A DNA stretch of 64,000 nt from Kitagawia praeruptora (Eukaryota; Streptophyta; Magnoliopsida; Apiales; Apiaceae), in assembly GCA_037693485.1 (NCBI GenBank), contig CM075348.1, positions 106,872,109 to 106,936,108 on the forward strand. The letters run 5' to 3'. Shown here piece by piece: positions 1 through 11,382 of this stretch. The first letter of the stretch is position 1. Each line of letters starts with the position of its first letter. Both the position numbers and the translations under genes were made by a program. The notes under the pieces are model-generated. The model saw only the letters and a program-made list of their open reading frames with translations, was not told the DNA's origin and ran no database searches.

Positions 1-899
1 GATTATTGAATACCAGTATCTTTCTGGTTATCCTTTTCTTTGGAAATCACACCTTTGGAATCCGTTCAATTCAACTCCAGGGTGTCCACTTGAGAATTAT
101 TTGTCGAAAGACGATAATTATTATCTTCACTTCAAATTGCTTTCATACTTCTCAGCTTCCACTGAGACGAACAACCCTACACTTATAGGGGACACAAGGG
201 CTATCTGTCTGTGTGATAGAAGTCTGACGGGACGCCGTCACTTGTGAGTTGTGAAATACAAGAAGGCTAATTACCTTTAGTAATGTCTCAACTGAGACAC
301 GCAACATGAGTTCTCTTGATCATATTGATCTCTCGGTAAATTCCCTTACCTCAAATAAGGTTGACTTTAACACTCATAACCTTATGATCACCAGTGTGTA
401 ACAATTGCCTTGATATGATAGCTATCTTTTCAAAGGTCCCTGATTCTTATTACCTCTAATGAATTTCAAGGGGATACCAACCAGGTCTGCCAAGTCATAA
501 ATTCGCTGATAGAAACTAGATTCGCAACGGAATCGCCAAGAGCAGGAGCGAATCTCAACACGAATAGAATATCAGTGATGTATAGCTAGAATTGGTTCGT
601 TCTCTCTCTCAAGAATGTTATGTTAATAGAGTCAGTGAACTCTCTCTCTTAAGGATAGTATAATAATAGAAAGTTGGGCAAGACGTATATGTGAAAGGAA
701 TAACGGTGGGTTATAAGGCTCCAGCGATAATAGTGTCAGATAGAGAATCGAGGTTTGGAATTGAGATATTGGAGAAGTTGTTTACGAAGAGACACTATCT
801 CCTGTTTTGCAGAATAAGTGTTGATGATAAAAGAGTTAAGGAATCCCAATAGTGGCCTTAGCTGATTCCGTGGACGGAATCCTTTTAAGGAGGGTAGAC
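1..899 (+). mobile_element. 3' part of a non-coding Ty3/gypsy internal region
   Basis: No readable protein. Positions 200-360 are alignable by eye with 19845-20010, the leader of gypsy complex A: both carry 'gtgatagaagtctg', a following 'gatgcc/gacgcc', and 'gatcatattgatctctcgg'. The segment ends in a purine-rich stretch (CCTTTTAAGGAGGGTAGAC, about 881-899) like the polypurine tract in front of the A-family LTRs. Leader-type sequence therefore passes almost directly into the PPT, which suggests an internally deleted or non-autonomous element. The element enters from outside the window. Confidence 0.6.
881..899 (+). other. Polypurine tract preceding LTR B1
   Basis: Purine-rich run directly 5' of TGTAATAACC. 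It matches the tract 'AATCCTTTTAAGGGGGGAAGG' seen in front of LTR A1 and LTR A2, which supports the LTR boundary at 900. Confidence 0.6.
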
Positions 900-1612
900 T
901 GTAATAACCCGGATTTTTCAAGAAATGAATTTATTATTATTTCAATAATAATAATGTTTTCCTAAAATGAGGATGAATTTTTTTTTTATTATTTAATTAT
1001 TTTCGGTTAAGTGGAACCGGGTCCCATTTTAAAATTTTATGGACCAAGTAGATATCTCGAGTCAATAAATTATTTGGATAAAGATTTAATTTTGGAATGT
1101 GAAATTATTTAGTAAAGAGTTTATTTTAAATTATTGAATAATTTAGAGATTTTAAAATCCTTAGAAAATGATTATTTTAATTATTTGAGGATTTGCAGAA
1201 ATTACTCGATTAATTTGTAATATCGAGAATTTGAGATTTTACTAAAACAATAGTGTTTGTAGTATTTTTGTAAAGCCCTGTAAATTGGGAATTATGAATC
1301 ACAATTATTATTTTTATGATTTGTTTTTATAAATTATTAATATTTGTAAAATGCATATCAATTTAGAAAATTGAGATTTAATTCTAATTCTTTCTCCAAA
1401 AGTCTTTAAAAATATTCTAGTATTTAATTATGCTAGAAATTTTATTTTTACAAAATTAGAGTTTTTAACTCTAAATATTATTTAGAGTATGTAGTGATTA
1501 ATTTTGTGTTTTAATTGCAATTGGGCCTAAAGCCCATTAGGTTTTTAACAGAAAAACACAAAAACACAGCACATATATACACAGATATACATACAACGCC
1601 GCACAAAAAAAA

Positions 1613-1990
1613 TCAATCGGGGGAGGGGGAGAGAAGCCAGCGGAGAGAGACTCGGGGAGAGAGGAAGAGGGAGAAAAGAAGAGATTGAGGGTTCAATAGA
1701 TGATATGTATATATATATATATGTGCGTGATTGAGTGTGTGTGCTTCAGTGTGTATGTAATCGTGTGTAGTTGGTGGCGTGGTTTTGCAGCAAGGGGGCG
1801 GCACCACCGCTGCTGGCCGTCGCTGGCGGTGGTGGCCGTGGGTCTGTGCAGAGACGAGGACGGGGAAACAGGAAAGGGAAGGAGGAGGCGCGACTGGACA
1901 GCAAGAGAGGCAGAGAGATCGAGTTGAGAAAGAGGAGAGACTCGCGAGGGAGATTTTCCGGTGACTTGATTTTGGGCGGAATGGATCGGA
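1613..1990 (+). promoter_or_regulatory. GC/GA-rich 5'-UTR-like stretch in LTR B1
   Basis: A GA-rich then GC-rich island inside an AT-rich LTR, preceded at about 1520-1545 by paired TCP/site-II-like words (TTGGGCCTAAAGCCCA). B3 has the same arrangement on its strand (58300-58700, with GGGCTTGGCCCAA). Short ORFs overlap here in several frames and look like composition artefacts. A promoter plus leader is an inference from layout only. Confidence 0.35.
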
Positions 1991-2881
1991 ATCGAAATGG
2001 TATACTCTCGTGTTCTAATTATTTAATTTTCGTATTAAGTAGATATAAATTGCTATATATATTGTTGTTGAATTGTAGTAATTTAATTAGTTTAAATTGC
2101 TAGTTAATTTGCTAATTTCGTAATTAGCTTAGTGTTGTTAATTAAGAATATTAGTTGAATTTCCGTATTTAATTCGGAGGAGTATATTTGCTATTTATAA
2201 TTGTGGTGATTTAATTGGAGTTAAATTGTGAGTATATAGTTTAATTGTACTAATTTAATTATTAAATTAGTATGGTTACAATTTGATTAATTGTGAAATT
2301 CGAGTATTGTTTAATTGGCATAATTGTAATTAGATTTAAATGGTGAGATTAATGGGTTAATTTTAGTGATTTAATTCGGAAAGTATGTTGGTAATTATAA
2401 TTATTGAGTTTAATTAGGAGTCCGATTAAATGTTCGGATTAGTAATTACTAATTTGCTAATTGTTAGTGTTGTATAATGTGTTAAGAGTATATTTGAGTT
2501 TGCTAAGTTGTAAATGTAAGTGCTAATTGCTAATTGCTAATTGGTAGTTTTCCATTGTAATTGGTAATTGCTAAGTGTTAAAGTGCTAGTTGAAATGGTT
2601 GGAATTATATTGTGGTTTTGTTAATATTTGGGTTTAATGATTATTGGTGGTTAATGGTAATGTTAGTATTACGTGTGGAGTTTATGTGAGTTGGCTAAAC
2701 TGTAGATGCTATGTGCTAAATGGTATGAATTGAGTCATAGTAATTGAAGGTTTTATTAGCTATAAATGGTTATATGCTAAATGTAATAAACGAGTAATAG
2801 TATCTGTTAGAGGTCATGAGTGCCAACTACGAGGTGTTGGCTTAAATGTGGATAAACTTAGTTTACTTTCTTTAAATGTTG

Positions 2882-3001
2882 AGGTGCCGCATGTCTGGGC
2901 GGATACTTTTCTTTATGTGCTAGGTGCCGCATGTCTGGGCGGATACTTTTCCTTATGTGCTAGTTGCCGCATGTTCGGGCGGGTACTTTTCATTACTTGT
3001 T
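2882..3001 (+). repeat. 40-bp tandem repeat, three copies
   Basis: Units begin at 2882, 2922 and 2962 and contain (A)G(G/T)TGCCGCATGT followed by GGGCGG(A/G)TACTTTTC. The third copy is the most diverged. The array lies in the AT-rich B1 segment that is absent from copy B3. Confidence 0.85.
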
Positions 3002-5149
3002 TACTTTTATGTTGCTGCAAGTTGAGGCAGCTTTTATTTTATCAAAAAACAGGGTTGAATTGTTTTGTTTGGCATGGAGGGGCTGAGCCCATAGTCCGAT
3101 AAACGAATACCTCATGCCCAAATTTTCTAAAAATCCCCTGCACTTAAATTTATTTAACTTATTTGATTTTAATTATTTAAAGGCATGCTTGAGGGTTAAT
3201 TGTTTATGTGAAAATGTGCTAATTCATGGGTTAGAGGTGTCTTGAGGATTAATTGTATATTATGTGTCTTTATCGAGGATTGATTGTGTTTTGAATATTA
3301 TCTATATATTAAGTTGGTTCAAGTCTATTAAATGGTTATAAGGTGTTATGTACATTAAGTGGTAATAGGATAGTCAACTATAGGGAGGACACCTATAGTT
3401 TGACTTTATGTTATTTAGTGATAATCCCGAGTTGTGTCTGCTCGATATACGAGGTATGACTGACACGTACTCATAACTATTTCAGTACCATTAGGGCATA
3501 ATCGAATTGGAGCGACGTGCATCCAAAAAGGAAGATCGAGACGTCAGGTAAGGTCCATGGAATTGCTTGGACGAGGTGCGAAGGAATTATTCGCGGTTTC
3601 TATTTTCTGCTAAGGACCAGAGGCAAGTTTACTATGCATACTCTATTGTTCAGAGTATATTTATTTTAAACATATGAAATGTGTTAAATAAGTTTTCAAT
3701 CCATAATCGCGAGTTTTTCCAACCTTGTACTTCTTCTCCCAAATCATTGTATTCCTTGCTCTGCCAACAATATTAAATCCTGCTCGTGCAATAACCAAAA
3801 CCCCATGGCTTATAATACTGTTGATGGGCAGTGATATTTTTATGGCTCTATATCTTGATTTGTACGGTATATATATATATATATATATCTATAAACTTTT
3901 CGTACCATGGAAGTGGACTATATGTTATGAGGAATATATTTATGTATCGGAATAAGAAAGGCTCCAAGGGTAGAGCGTGTGTTGAGTTATCGAGCTTAGC
4001 CCGCGTGTCGGGGCTATTTTGTATTGTATGTTTTCGAAAACCCGGGCAAAGCTTTTAAAAAGAATTTCGCAATAATTAACCTAAAGGCAACATCACCAAT
4101 AAACCGGTGTTTATTTAATTAATAGATGCTCCTGAAAGCATTTACTAATTAAATAAACCTCATTCGCCTAATTAAATTTATTTAATTAGATGAATATCAT
4201 TTTCAAAACGCTTTCTTAAAATCACTTTGTCCCGGAGAAATAATAAAACAATTTAATGGACTGATTCTATCTAGTATATTATTTATCGGAGATAGTTTAA
4301 TTTCAATACGGATTAAAGATATTCCAATGGTTATAAATTGGTTACTTTCAGCTTAAACGAGCTAGATTGATATCGATATATGTTACTTGAATGATTATTA
4401 ATTATTTCTTATTGACCGAGAGTCAGTAGTAGTTATTTGATAAAGTGGATAAAGTTTGGAGACTGCTGGAGAGATTGTGTCTTGATTTTGATTAGAAACA
4501 CTTCAAGAGTTGTATTTGGGTGTTTTGAGGTTATTAAGTATTCCAGTATTAATAGTAAATATTATTTGAATATTACTTAATAAATGAATATTAATTTGAG
4601 TATTCTTTTAAAAAGGGATTATTGAATAATTATTATTTGTTACGTAGTAGTCAAATATTTATTAAATATTCTAAGTGTTTTGAAGGCTATAAAACACTAT
4701 TTAAAGGTTGTCTAAGAACTTTCATAGTCATTTAAAATATTATATTATATTTTGAATCTATCTAGGTAAGCTACTTTTCAAGAGCTTATATATATATGGA
4801 ATTACCCTGTTGTGGTTACAAGCTTTATACGTACCATTTTTCATGTGCGATCACAAAACCCTGTGTCGGGATTGATATCGGTACAAGAGTATCTCTATAC
4901 TTGAACTCTTTTGAACTCAAAACATTTTCGAAAACCCCCGGTCAGGCTTTACTCTCTTGCTCGTTTTTCAAGAAATTATCGGTCGACTGAAGTCGAACTT
5001 CAACTACTCAAGTTTTCTATCAAAATGATTTTGACAAGAAAAGAAAAAGGGGACTCTGGCAGGTGTGGGAATCGTTGACGAACGATTCCCGGGATGTGTA
5101 AGCGGCCGTGAGCCAGGCGGTCCATCAATTATTATTCCGGCCCAGGTGT

Positions 5150-5300
5150 TGCCGAAGGATGATTACGGATGTAGTTTTCATCGAGGGTGATTACGGATGT
5201 AGTTTTCACCCAGGGATAGTTACGGATGTAGTTTCTATCCTTCTACCGGTAGAGAAGACCCGCGGATTATTGGACTTGGATGTGGCGACTGATCATCGTC
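5150..5300 (+). promoter_or_regulatory. Palindrome and tandem-repeat module of LTR B1
   Basis: Three near-copies of 'GATTACGGATGTAGTTTT' (about 5160-5235; the third reads gTTACGGATGTAGTTTc) are followed by the palindrome CTACCGGTAG (5243-5252) and, about 40 bp on, TGATCA within GCGACTGATCATCGTC (5290-5295). The same order, reversed, occurs in B2, B3, C and D. The block looks like clustered binding sites in a U3 region. No protein partner is known from the sequence. Confidence 0.5.
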
Positions 5301-6097
5301 AATCCTTGTCAGGTTTTTATGTTTTTTTTTAGTCCCATCCTCCACTTTGGAAAAATACTCAAACACTGCTTCTTAGGCCTAAGTGCCAAGTAGCCGATAG
5401 TGTTGTTTTCAATTTTGAAAGATGATGAATTCATGCAGTATCTAGAACTGCAAGGCTATTCTAACAGTAATGGCACGTGCTTGTGCACTTTTGCAATTAT
5501 TCAAAAGATGAAAGATGGTTCATCGGTTATTGATGTTAAATCCCAAACGTTTTACTTCAAGAGCTTTGACTCTCTTCCTATCAGTTATTTCTGAGTTTAG
5601 ACTTATCAAGTGGTTAAAGAACTTATACCCGGTACATGATGTTGTTCTGTAAGGTGTTTGATGGAAATGACATACTTATATGTATATGCTTTCAGATTGA
5701 GAAATACTAAAAATGAAACCTTCTAAAGGTTGGTTTGTATATGATGATAAGCGACTATCTTAGCAGCATATTGAACTGCATATTTTGAAAAGCTCCCTAA
5801 GAGGTTATCAATACTATGAGGTATGGTATGTGGATAAGATATGAGGATTACTACGATTATTATAAACTTATCTGTTCATTGGATGTTGCGTTAAACGTCA
5901 TATTTTCTTTATTGAAGTTTCAATGTTGTAAATATTTCGAATTGATATTAAGTATCGTTATATTTCGAAAACTCCATGTGTATATTGATATATATTGTTG
6001 TGCTCTATTAATACTTGCTGGGCAATTCTTTCGCTCATACTTGCTTGTTTTAAATATTAACCTTTCAGAGGAAGGTAGATGATTAAGGCTTATCTGC

Positions 6098-6292
6098 ATG
6101 GCTCAGAAGAAGCAGGCAGTACGCCCTTATGAAGATGATATGATCCAGAACATAGATAGCTGGAATAAGTTATATGTAAGTACATTGATGTGTAATATAT
6201 ATTACTTTGTACTGAGTAGTACTAGTTGCTGGTGTACTTCCCAACGAAGCTATACTAGTAGTATAAGATTTGTAAGACATAGTGCGATGTAA
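6098..6292 (+). CDS. Short ORF near the 3' end of LTR B1 (64 aa), unknown
   Basis: Starts MAQKKQAVRPYEDDMIQN. It follows a block 'GCTGGGCAATTC...CTCATACTTGCTTG' (6018-6048) and a CTTTCAG that looks like a 3' splice site (about 6062-6069). The equivalent ORF in copy B3 (about 51390, minus) is recognisable but has a stop at codon 3 (CAG to TAG) and another later. No domain is recognised. The ORF may simply be leader sequence; it is listed because similar MA- ORFs sit in the same place in other LTR families. Confidence 0.25.
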   Translation: MAQKKQAVRPYEDDMIQNIDSWNKLYVSTLMCNIYYFVLSSTSCWCTSQRSYTSSIRFVRHSAM

Positions 6293-6588
6293 TAGAATGG
6301 ATGTAATAAAGATGTAAAGATTTTAGTTCTTGTTTCTAGCCCTATGACCTAAAAGATGCTTGGTGGTTGGGGTCGCAGAGTTATATTTCAGTTTTAATGA
6401 TTACAGATGGTTTAATGTTGTTAAACAGGTAATTTGATGTTAAGGATTTCCGCGTGACGACCAAATCCCTGACCCCGGATTTGGGGCGTTACACACACAC
6501 AGGTTAGAGTCTCAGAAACATCATACACTTGATTAAGCAAAAGTAAAAGTTTCAGAGTTATTACAGACCGAATTAAATAGCATTTATG

Positions 6589-6792
6589 CTACCAGCAACA
6601 CTTCGATATGAAGCGAAGTTGGCGGCTTGAAAGTTTGTTACGGTACACTGCCTTGCACAGGTCATACTTATAAATAAAACGTACTAACAAAAGTTGCCAA
6701 CCAATCCGGCTAATGGGGCCTACCGGTGGAATCTCAACTGCAGCCTGGGGTCTAGTCACCTGCTTTCGAACAGTCTGACAGGGTCTTGCCAT
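6589..6792 (-). CDS. Short MAR- ORF in LTR B2 (67 aa), unknown
   Basis: Shares MAR..QT.RK, QVTRP and LVRFIYK.DLCK with the ORF at 40181-40435 in LTR D, with an indel between the blocks. Upstream on the minus strand is the CTGAGC...CTCACTCTTGCTTG block and an ACAACAG that could be a 3' splice site, a few bases before ATGGCAAG. Similarity between two diverged LTRs at the protein level hints at past selection, but no function or family is recognised. Confidence 0.3.
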   Translation of the reverse strand: MARPCQTVRKQVTRPQAAVEIPPVGPISRIGWQLLLVRFIYKYDLCKAVYRNKLSSRQLRFISKCCW

Positions 6793-7154
6793 TTCTCTTA
6801 GCTGTTGTGTTTGTAAAATTTGAAAACAAGCAAGAGTGAGAAACTATAGCTCAGCAAGGATATATGTATAAGATAAGCAATATAACATTTCATATGTTTA
6901 GCAGTCATTAAACTCGTTTGTATCAATCAGTTATAAAATCACTTATCATTGTTGATATATTTCGAAGGTGCACTAGTACGTGCCCTTGTTTTCAAAATAA
7001 CCTTGCAGTTCTAGATACTGCATAGAGTCAACATCTTTCTCATCAAAATAGAACACTATCGGCAACTTGGCACATAGGCCTGAGAAGCAGTGTCAAAGCA
7101 TTTTTCCAAAATGGAGGAATGAGACTTAAAGAAAACATAAAACCTGACAGGGAT

Positions 7155-7315
7155 TGACGATGATCAGTCGCCACATCCGAGTCCAATAATCCGCGGGTCT
7201 TCTCTACCGGTAGAAGGATAGAAACTACATCCGTAACTATCCCCGGGTGAAAACTACATCCGTAATCACCCTCGATGAAAACTACATCCGTAATCATCCT
7301 TCGGCAAAACCTGGG
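7155..7315 (-). promoter_or_regulatory. Palindrome and tandem-repeat module of LTR B2
   Basis: TGATCA lies in ACGATGATCAGTCG (7161-7166) and CTACCGGTAG at 7204-7213. Three near-copies of 'GAAAACTACATCCGTAA' follow (7219-7292; the first begins tAGAAACTACA). This is the mirror image of 5150-5300 in B1. Confidence 0.5.
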
Positions 7316-9888
7316 CCGGAATAATAATTGATGGACCGCCTGGCTCACGGCCGCTTACACATCCCGGGAATCGTTCGTCAACGGTTCCCACACCTGCCAG
7401 AGTCCCTTTTTCTTTTTCTTTTAAAAACTTGATTTTGATTGAAAATAGAGTAATTGAGGTCCGACATCAGTCGACCGATGATTCTTGAAATCATACAAGA
7501 AGCAGAACCTGACCGGGGGTTTTCAAAAGTGTTTTGAGTTCGAATGAGTTTGAGTTTGAAGGTATTAAAAAGTGTCTTGGATTAACTTTGTCTTTAAATA
7601 ATGAACAATAATTAATAAATAATATTTTAAGATTTAATATTAATAATTAATAAAATAATTATTCGATAAAATAAACTTTTAATCCAAGATAGGGTTTCGA
7701 GTATTTACGAAGATATGGATATAATACTTGAGTATATGATACTCCCCGGATGACCCTTCGGGTTTTCGCAATCTAGATACGATATAATAATATACCGCTC
7801 CCCGGTCAATAGATATATACGGACCGCTACGACCTCTATTGCTAGAGTCGTTGTCCGAAGAAAACATTTCAATCTAAGTTCAAGGGGTACAAGCATATAT
7901 GTACTTATACAATCTCAATTGCATCAATACTTCGATAAACATAGCATTTGATATAATTGAAAACTATAAACACAACAGTGAAAGTCCTTGTATATGTATA
8001 AGTTTTGAAAAGTAAACTTGCCTTGGTTTGGTTGGGGTGGTCGAGCGTGCGGAGTGGAACGATCTATACATAAGCAATAACCGCTCGTTAGTACCTTAAC
8101 AATATCTCTTTAATTATGGGGTTTTAGGGGGTACGAAATTAACTTAATGACTTCATCTTATGACACTCTAGCCCCACTATAGGTTCATGTCATCACTCGA
8201 TTACGCTCGTCACTTATTCGACTTAATTTAGTTACCACATTCGAATCATAACCATTACCCCTAGAATTATGCTCCACTAACGACTTTTTCCCTTGCGCGA
8301 AATTTACTCTAGCATTTTTATAAAATTCAAAAATTCATATTTTAATCCAATTCTTTTTGGGTAGCCTTCACCACTGTATTTCCTAGTTTCTCAAATTTTT
8401 CCATGATCCCGCATAAATTTTTATGGGTTTTAACAAGGTTCGCAAGAGGGTCACTTAGTGCAGTCCGGAATCAAGGAACACAATTCATTTCTCCGGCCAT
8501 AACTTAAAATCTATACATCACCTAGTCATGAACTTTACATTTCCAGAAACTAAATTCAATTATCTTTCCAACAATATATGGTAGGACCTCAGGGGACAAT
8601 ATTTGGGGGTTCAAAACCGTGTTACAAGACAGGTCAATGCTCCTGGAAAAACTCAGCAAGCACATACTACTTAGATCAACCATTTTTCACAATTCCACAA
8701 CACAACCAACACTTAATACACTTAGTTCATGGTTCATAACACTCATGGAGATATATATGTTATCCATAATCATAAAAGTCACAATCTCAACATCAAAACT
8801 CAAGATCCATGTCATCCAATACTTATACAACCAAGATTAGCTCACAGATACATGGATCTACTACCAAACATTATAAATACTACATAACCAAGAGGGTTTG
8901 TGATTTTTATACCTTCTTGAGCACCTAGGAGCCTTGGACAAGCTTTACACAACTTAATAACACCTTGAATGGTCTCCTACAACCCTTACAATCCAAGATC
9001 TAAAAGAAAATCAAACGTGGTTACTATTCACCCAATCTTTAATAATTTGTAACTTGAATTTGGGTGGATGAAATGGCTTGAAATTACTAACATACCTTGT
9101 CTAGATGATGGAGATGGCCTAGGATTTATGTTATGATTTATGAGTGATGGGAAAGGGGGAAGAAGAAATTTTCTTCTTCCTTTATGGTCTTGGCCGAGAG
9201 CTTTCTTCAAGGGGGGGGGAGAGTGTTTTGATTTTTTTGTGTTGGTTGAATGATTAAGTTAAGTGGTTGGGTGATACATATTAGTGTATGTATAAGCATG
9301 GTACAAGCCTAGGTATGGCTCCTTGTACTTCTTGTCTCCTCTTTTTGAAAAGCAAAGTAACTAGCTACTATTCCTCTTCCATTTGGTTAACTAGTTTGCT
9401 TATTTCCTAACTACTTGGTTGCATGGGACTTGCATGCAATACTACTCCTTGTATCATCATTCTTCCACCAATGCTTGTCATTTAATCTTTAATTCGTATC
9501 GTATCTTAATTAATCTCTCGTAATAATATTTTGTCGCGTAGAGATTTCCCCTATAATTCCTTAAGTACTTAATTGTGTAAATTCCTCGAATGTCCATAAT
9601 CCTTTAATAAATCTTTTAACACTCTAATCATTCTCAAATCCCAAGTTTTATAAATCTTACTAACAATAAGACTCTTGCCTTCACAATCTTCCTTTTATCT
9701 TACACATTGAATGCAACAACACAGTTTCTCAGACAATCAATTCTATTAATCAACAGGGATGACCAGAAGGTTCCATATTGACATTGCCACAAGATATTAA
9801 ATAGAAGAAAATATTACCAAAAATTAGGGTTCTTACATTTGATATTACTGAATCTGTTGTTAATTCAGTACTTCACTTACCTGTTAGT

Positions 9889-11334
9889 TTGATTTATGAG
9901 AATGTACCATCTGATGATGATGTTAGAACTATGTTGTCTGCATTAGGTTATAATGGACCTTTAGATCACATGAGCCAGTTAAGAAGATCTTTTCTTAGAA
10001 AAGAGTGGTCTTTCTTCTTTGATCAATTAGCTAAATGCTTTACTGGTAAAGTAGTTCTTTTGATCAAAATTACTTCTATTACTTCACATATTGCTTACAG
10101 TTTACTTTATGACAGAGTAGTTAACATTGGTCACATTATCTTAAGTCAGATGTGTATTAAACTTGGGTTAAGAGATCAAAGCAGGAAAATGGTTTATTAT
10201 CATAGATTTATACAATTGTTTATTAACAATTTTATTCCTGATGTTGAAGCTAGATTTGGTAGAGAACATTGTGTTTCTTCTTATGTACAGCAAAAGAGAA
10301 TTTTCTCTGATATTACAAAGAAGGACAATGAAAAGATTCTAGAGGAAATACCTGAAATTCATTATCCAAATCATGTTCAGGTAATTCTTAAAACTCATCT
10401 TCCTACTCTCTACAATTCTTCTTTCTTTTGTGGTGAAATGGCTCAGGAATCTCATTTGGAGGAGAACCCACCTGTGTCTACCCAAGTAGCCCAAAACGTT
10501 ATAGTCTCTGAAACAATTCAAGAACAAAGTTTTAATACACAGCCTATTGTTTCAAAGAAACCAACCTCTGGTGTTTCTCAAAAGACATCAGTTGTAAGGA
10601 AGAGAAGATTTGTTGTGTCAAGTAGTAGTAGTTCTAGTGAAGATGATGATAATATATCTCTTGCTGAGAGAGAAAAATTGAAGGCTTCAATTCGACTTTC
10701 TAAGCTAGGACAAAGAGATGAAGAACCTAGTCACAGCCATGCTGCAGTCTCTCAAAAGGCTGTAGTACTTAAAAAGGGAAAACAGTTACTGGATACTGTC
10801 TCTCAAAAGACTGTGTCTATTGAAAAAGGATCTCATCCCAAGATCAATTCTGTGTCTACACCTCTTGAGTCTTCTCAGGATAAATTTTTTGCTCACTATA
10901 CCAGGAGAACAAGGAGAAAGATTCAATTGTCACCTACACACATAGAGTCGAGTCCAACTAACATTATGCAGGTCTCTATAAATGAAGCTACAATCAAGTC
11001 GGCAAATGACCATAGAGATCTGGATATTGATTCTTCATGGGAAACTACATTATCATACAGACTGGCTATGGGACTAATTTCTCTCAAAGTGAAGTTGTCA
11101 AGGCCTGTTCTAGATTTTTTGGTTGAAAGAGTACCAAAACTTTTATTTCCAGATGAATATAGACTTCTACATCAAAGACTTGACTTAATGAAGATGTATT
11201 TCTATGTATCTGTCAGAAGACAATTAGTCAAGAAATTTGGACTCTCAAAGCATGTTGCACTTCAATCACTACATACATATTTATTTGACAAAGATGTCAT
11301 TATTGAAGATGCTTCAGCTCAAGGTGAACAATAG
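9889..11334 (+). pseudogene. Copia accessory ORF3, N-terminal part (broken)
   Basis: 481 residues are readable here; the reading frame extends left to 9838, and about 115 further N-terminal residues seen in copia-2 are lost. By eye it is close to 90% identical to the copia-2 protein (23798-22635). Order: an alpha-helical-looking N domain (motifs FLRKEW, SLLYDRV, FIPDVE, FGREHC), a basic VVRKRRF patch followed by a serine tract and an acidic EDDD run (about residues 240-260), then a second folded-looking block (RLAMGLISLKVKL...). No signal peptide or membrane segment is visible, so it does not look like an envelope protein. It ends at a TAG; a second in-frame TAG follows 22 bp later. It resembles, from memory, accessory proteins of SIRE/Maximus-type copia elements of asterids, but no function is known to me. 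Confidence 0.7.
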
Positions 11335-11382
11335 AAGGAAGTAGATAGAGGAATGTAGTCAACAGAAGATACTATTGCACAA

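Larger units (their letters stand above)
900..6493 (+). repeat. LTR B1, long Ty3/gypsy LTR (about 5.6 kb)
   Basis: The ends are TGTAATAACCCGG...GGGGCGTTACA, an inverted TGTAA/TTACA pair. The same ends bound minus-strand copy B3 (51033-59384). Landmarks occur in the same order in B3 reversed: a GC-rich 5'-UTR-like stretch (1600-1990), 'aggcaacatcaccaataaac' near 4085, the palindrome and tandem-repeat block at 5150-5300, and the ATGGCTCAGAAG mini-ORF near 6098. B1 is longer because about 1.4 kb of AT-rich sequence (roughly 2000-3430) has no counterpart in B3. No coding potential beyond short ORFs. The right flank CACAC would be its target duplication; the left end lies outside the window. Confidence 0.75.
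6494..9837 (-). repeat. LTR B2, minus-strand Ty3/gypsy LTR, truncated at its 3' end
   Basis: The right edge is '...AGGGTTCTTACA' at 9837, matching the ends of LTR D (44010) and LTR C (56504). The left side begins in sequence resembling about 40080-40120 of LTR D ('CTCAGAnA...AGTTATTACA') and lacks the first 100-150 bp (the TGTAACACCCC end). LTR B1 abuts it at 6493/6494, so the missing end may lie beyond the window, on the far side of the gypsy element carrying B1. It carries the palindrome module (7161-7310) and a short MAR- ORF. Confidence 0.65.

Noticed and set aside
1700..2103. Three overlapping plus-strand ORFs in the GC-rich part of LTR B1
   Set aside because: All are short, overlap in different frames, are not preserved in sister LTR B3, and follow base composition.
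2882..3001. CRISPR-like array
   Set aside because: Units are contiguous tandem repeats with no unique spacers, in plant nuclear DNA.
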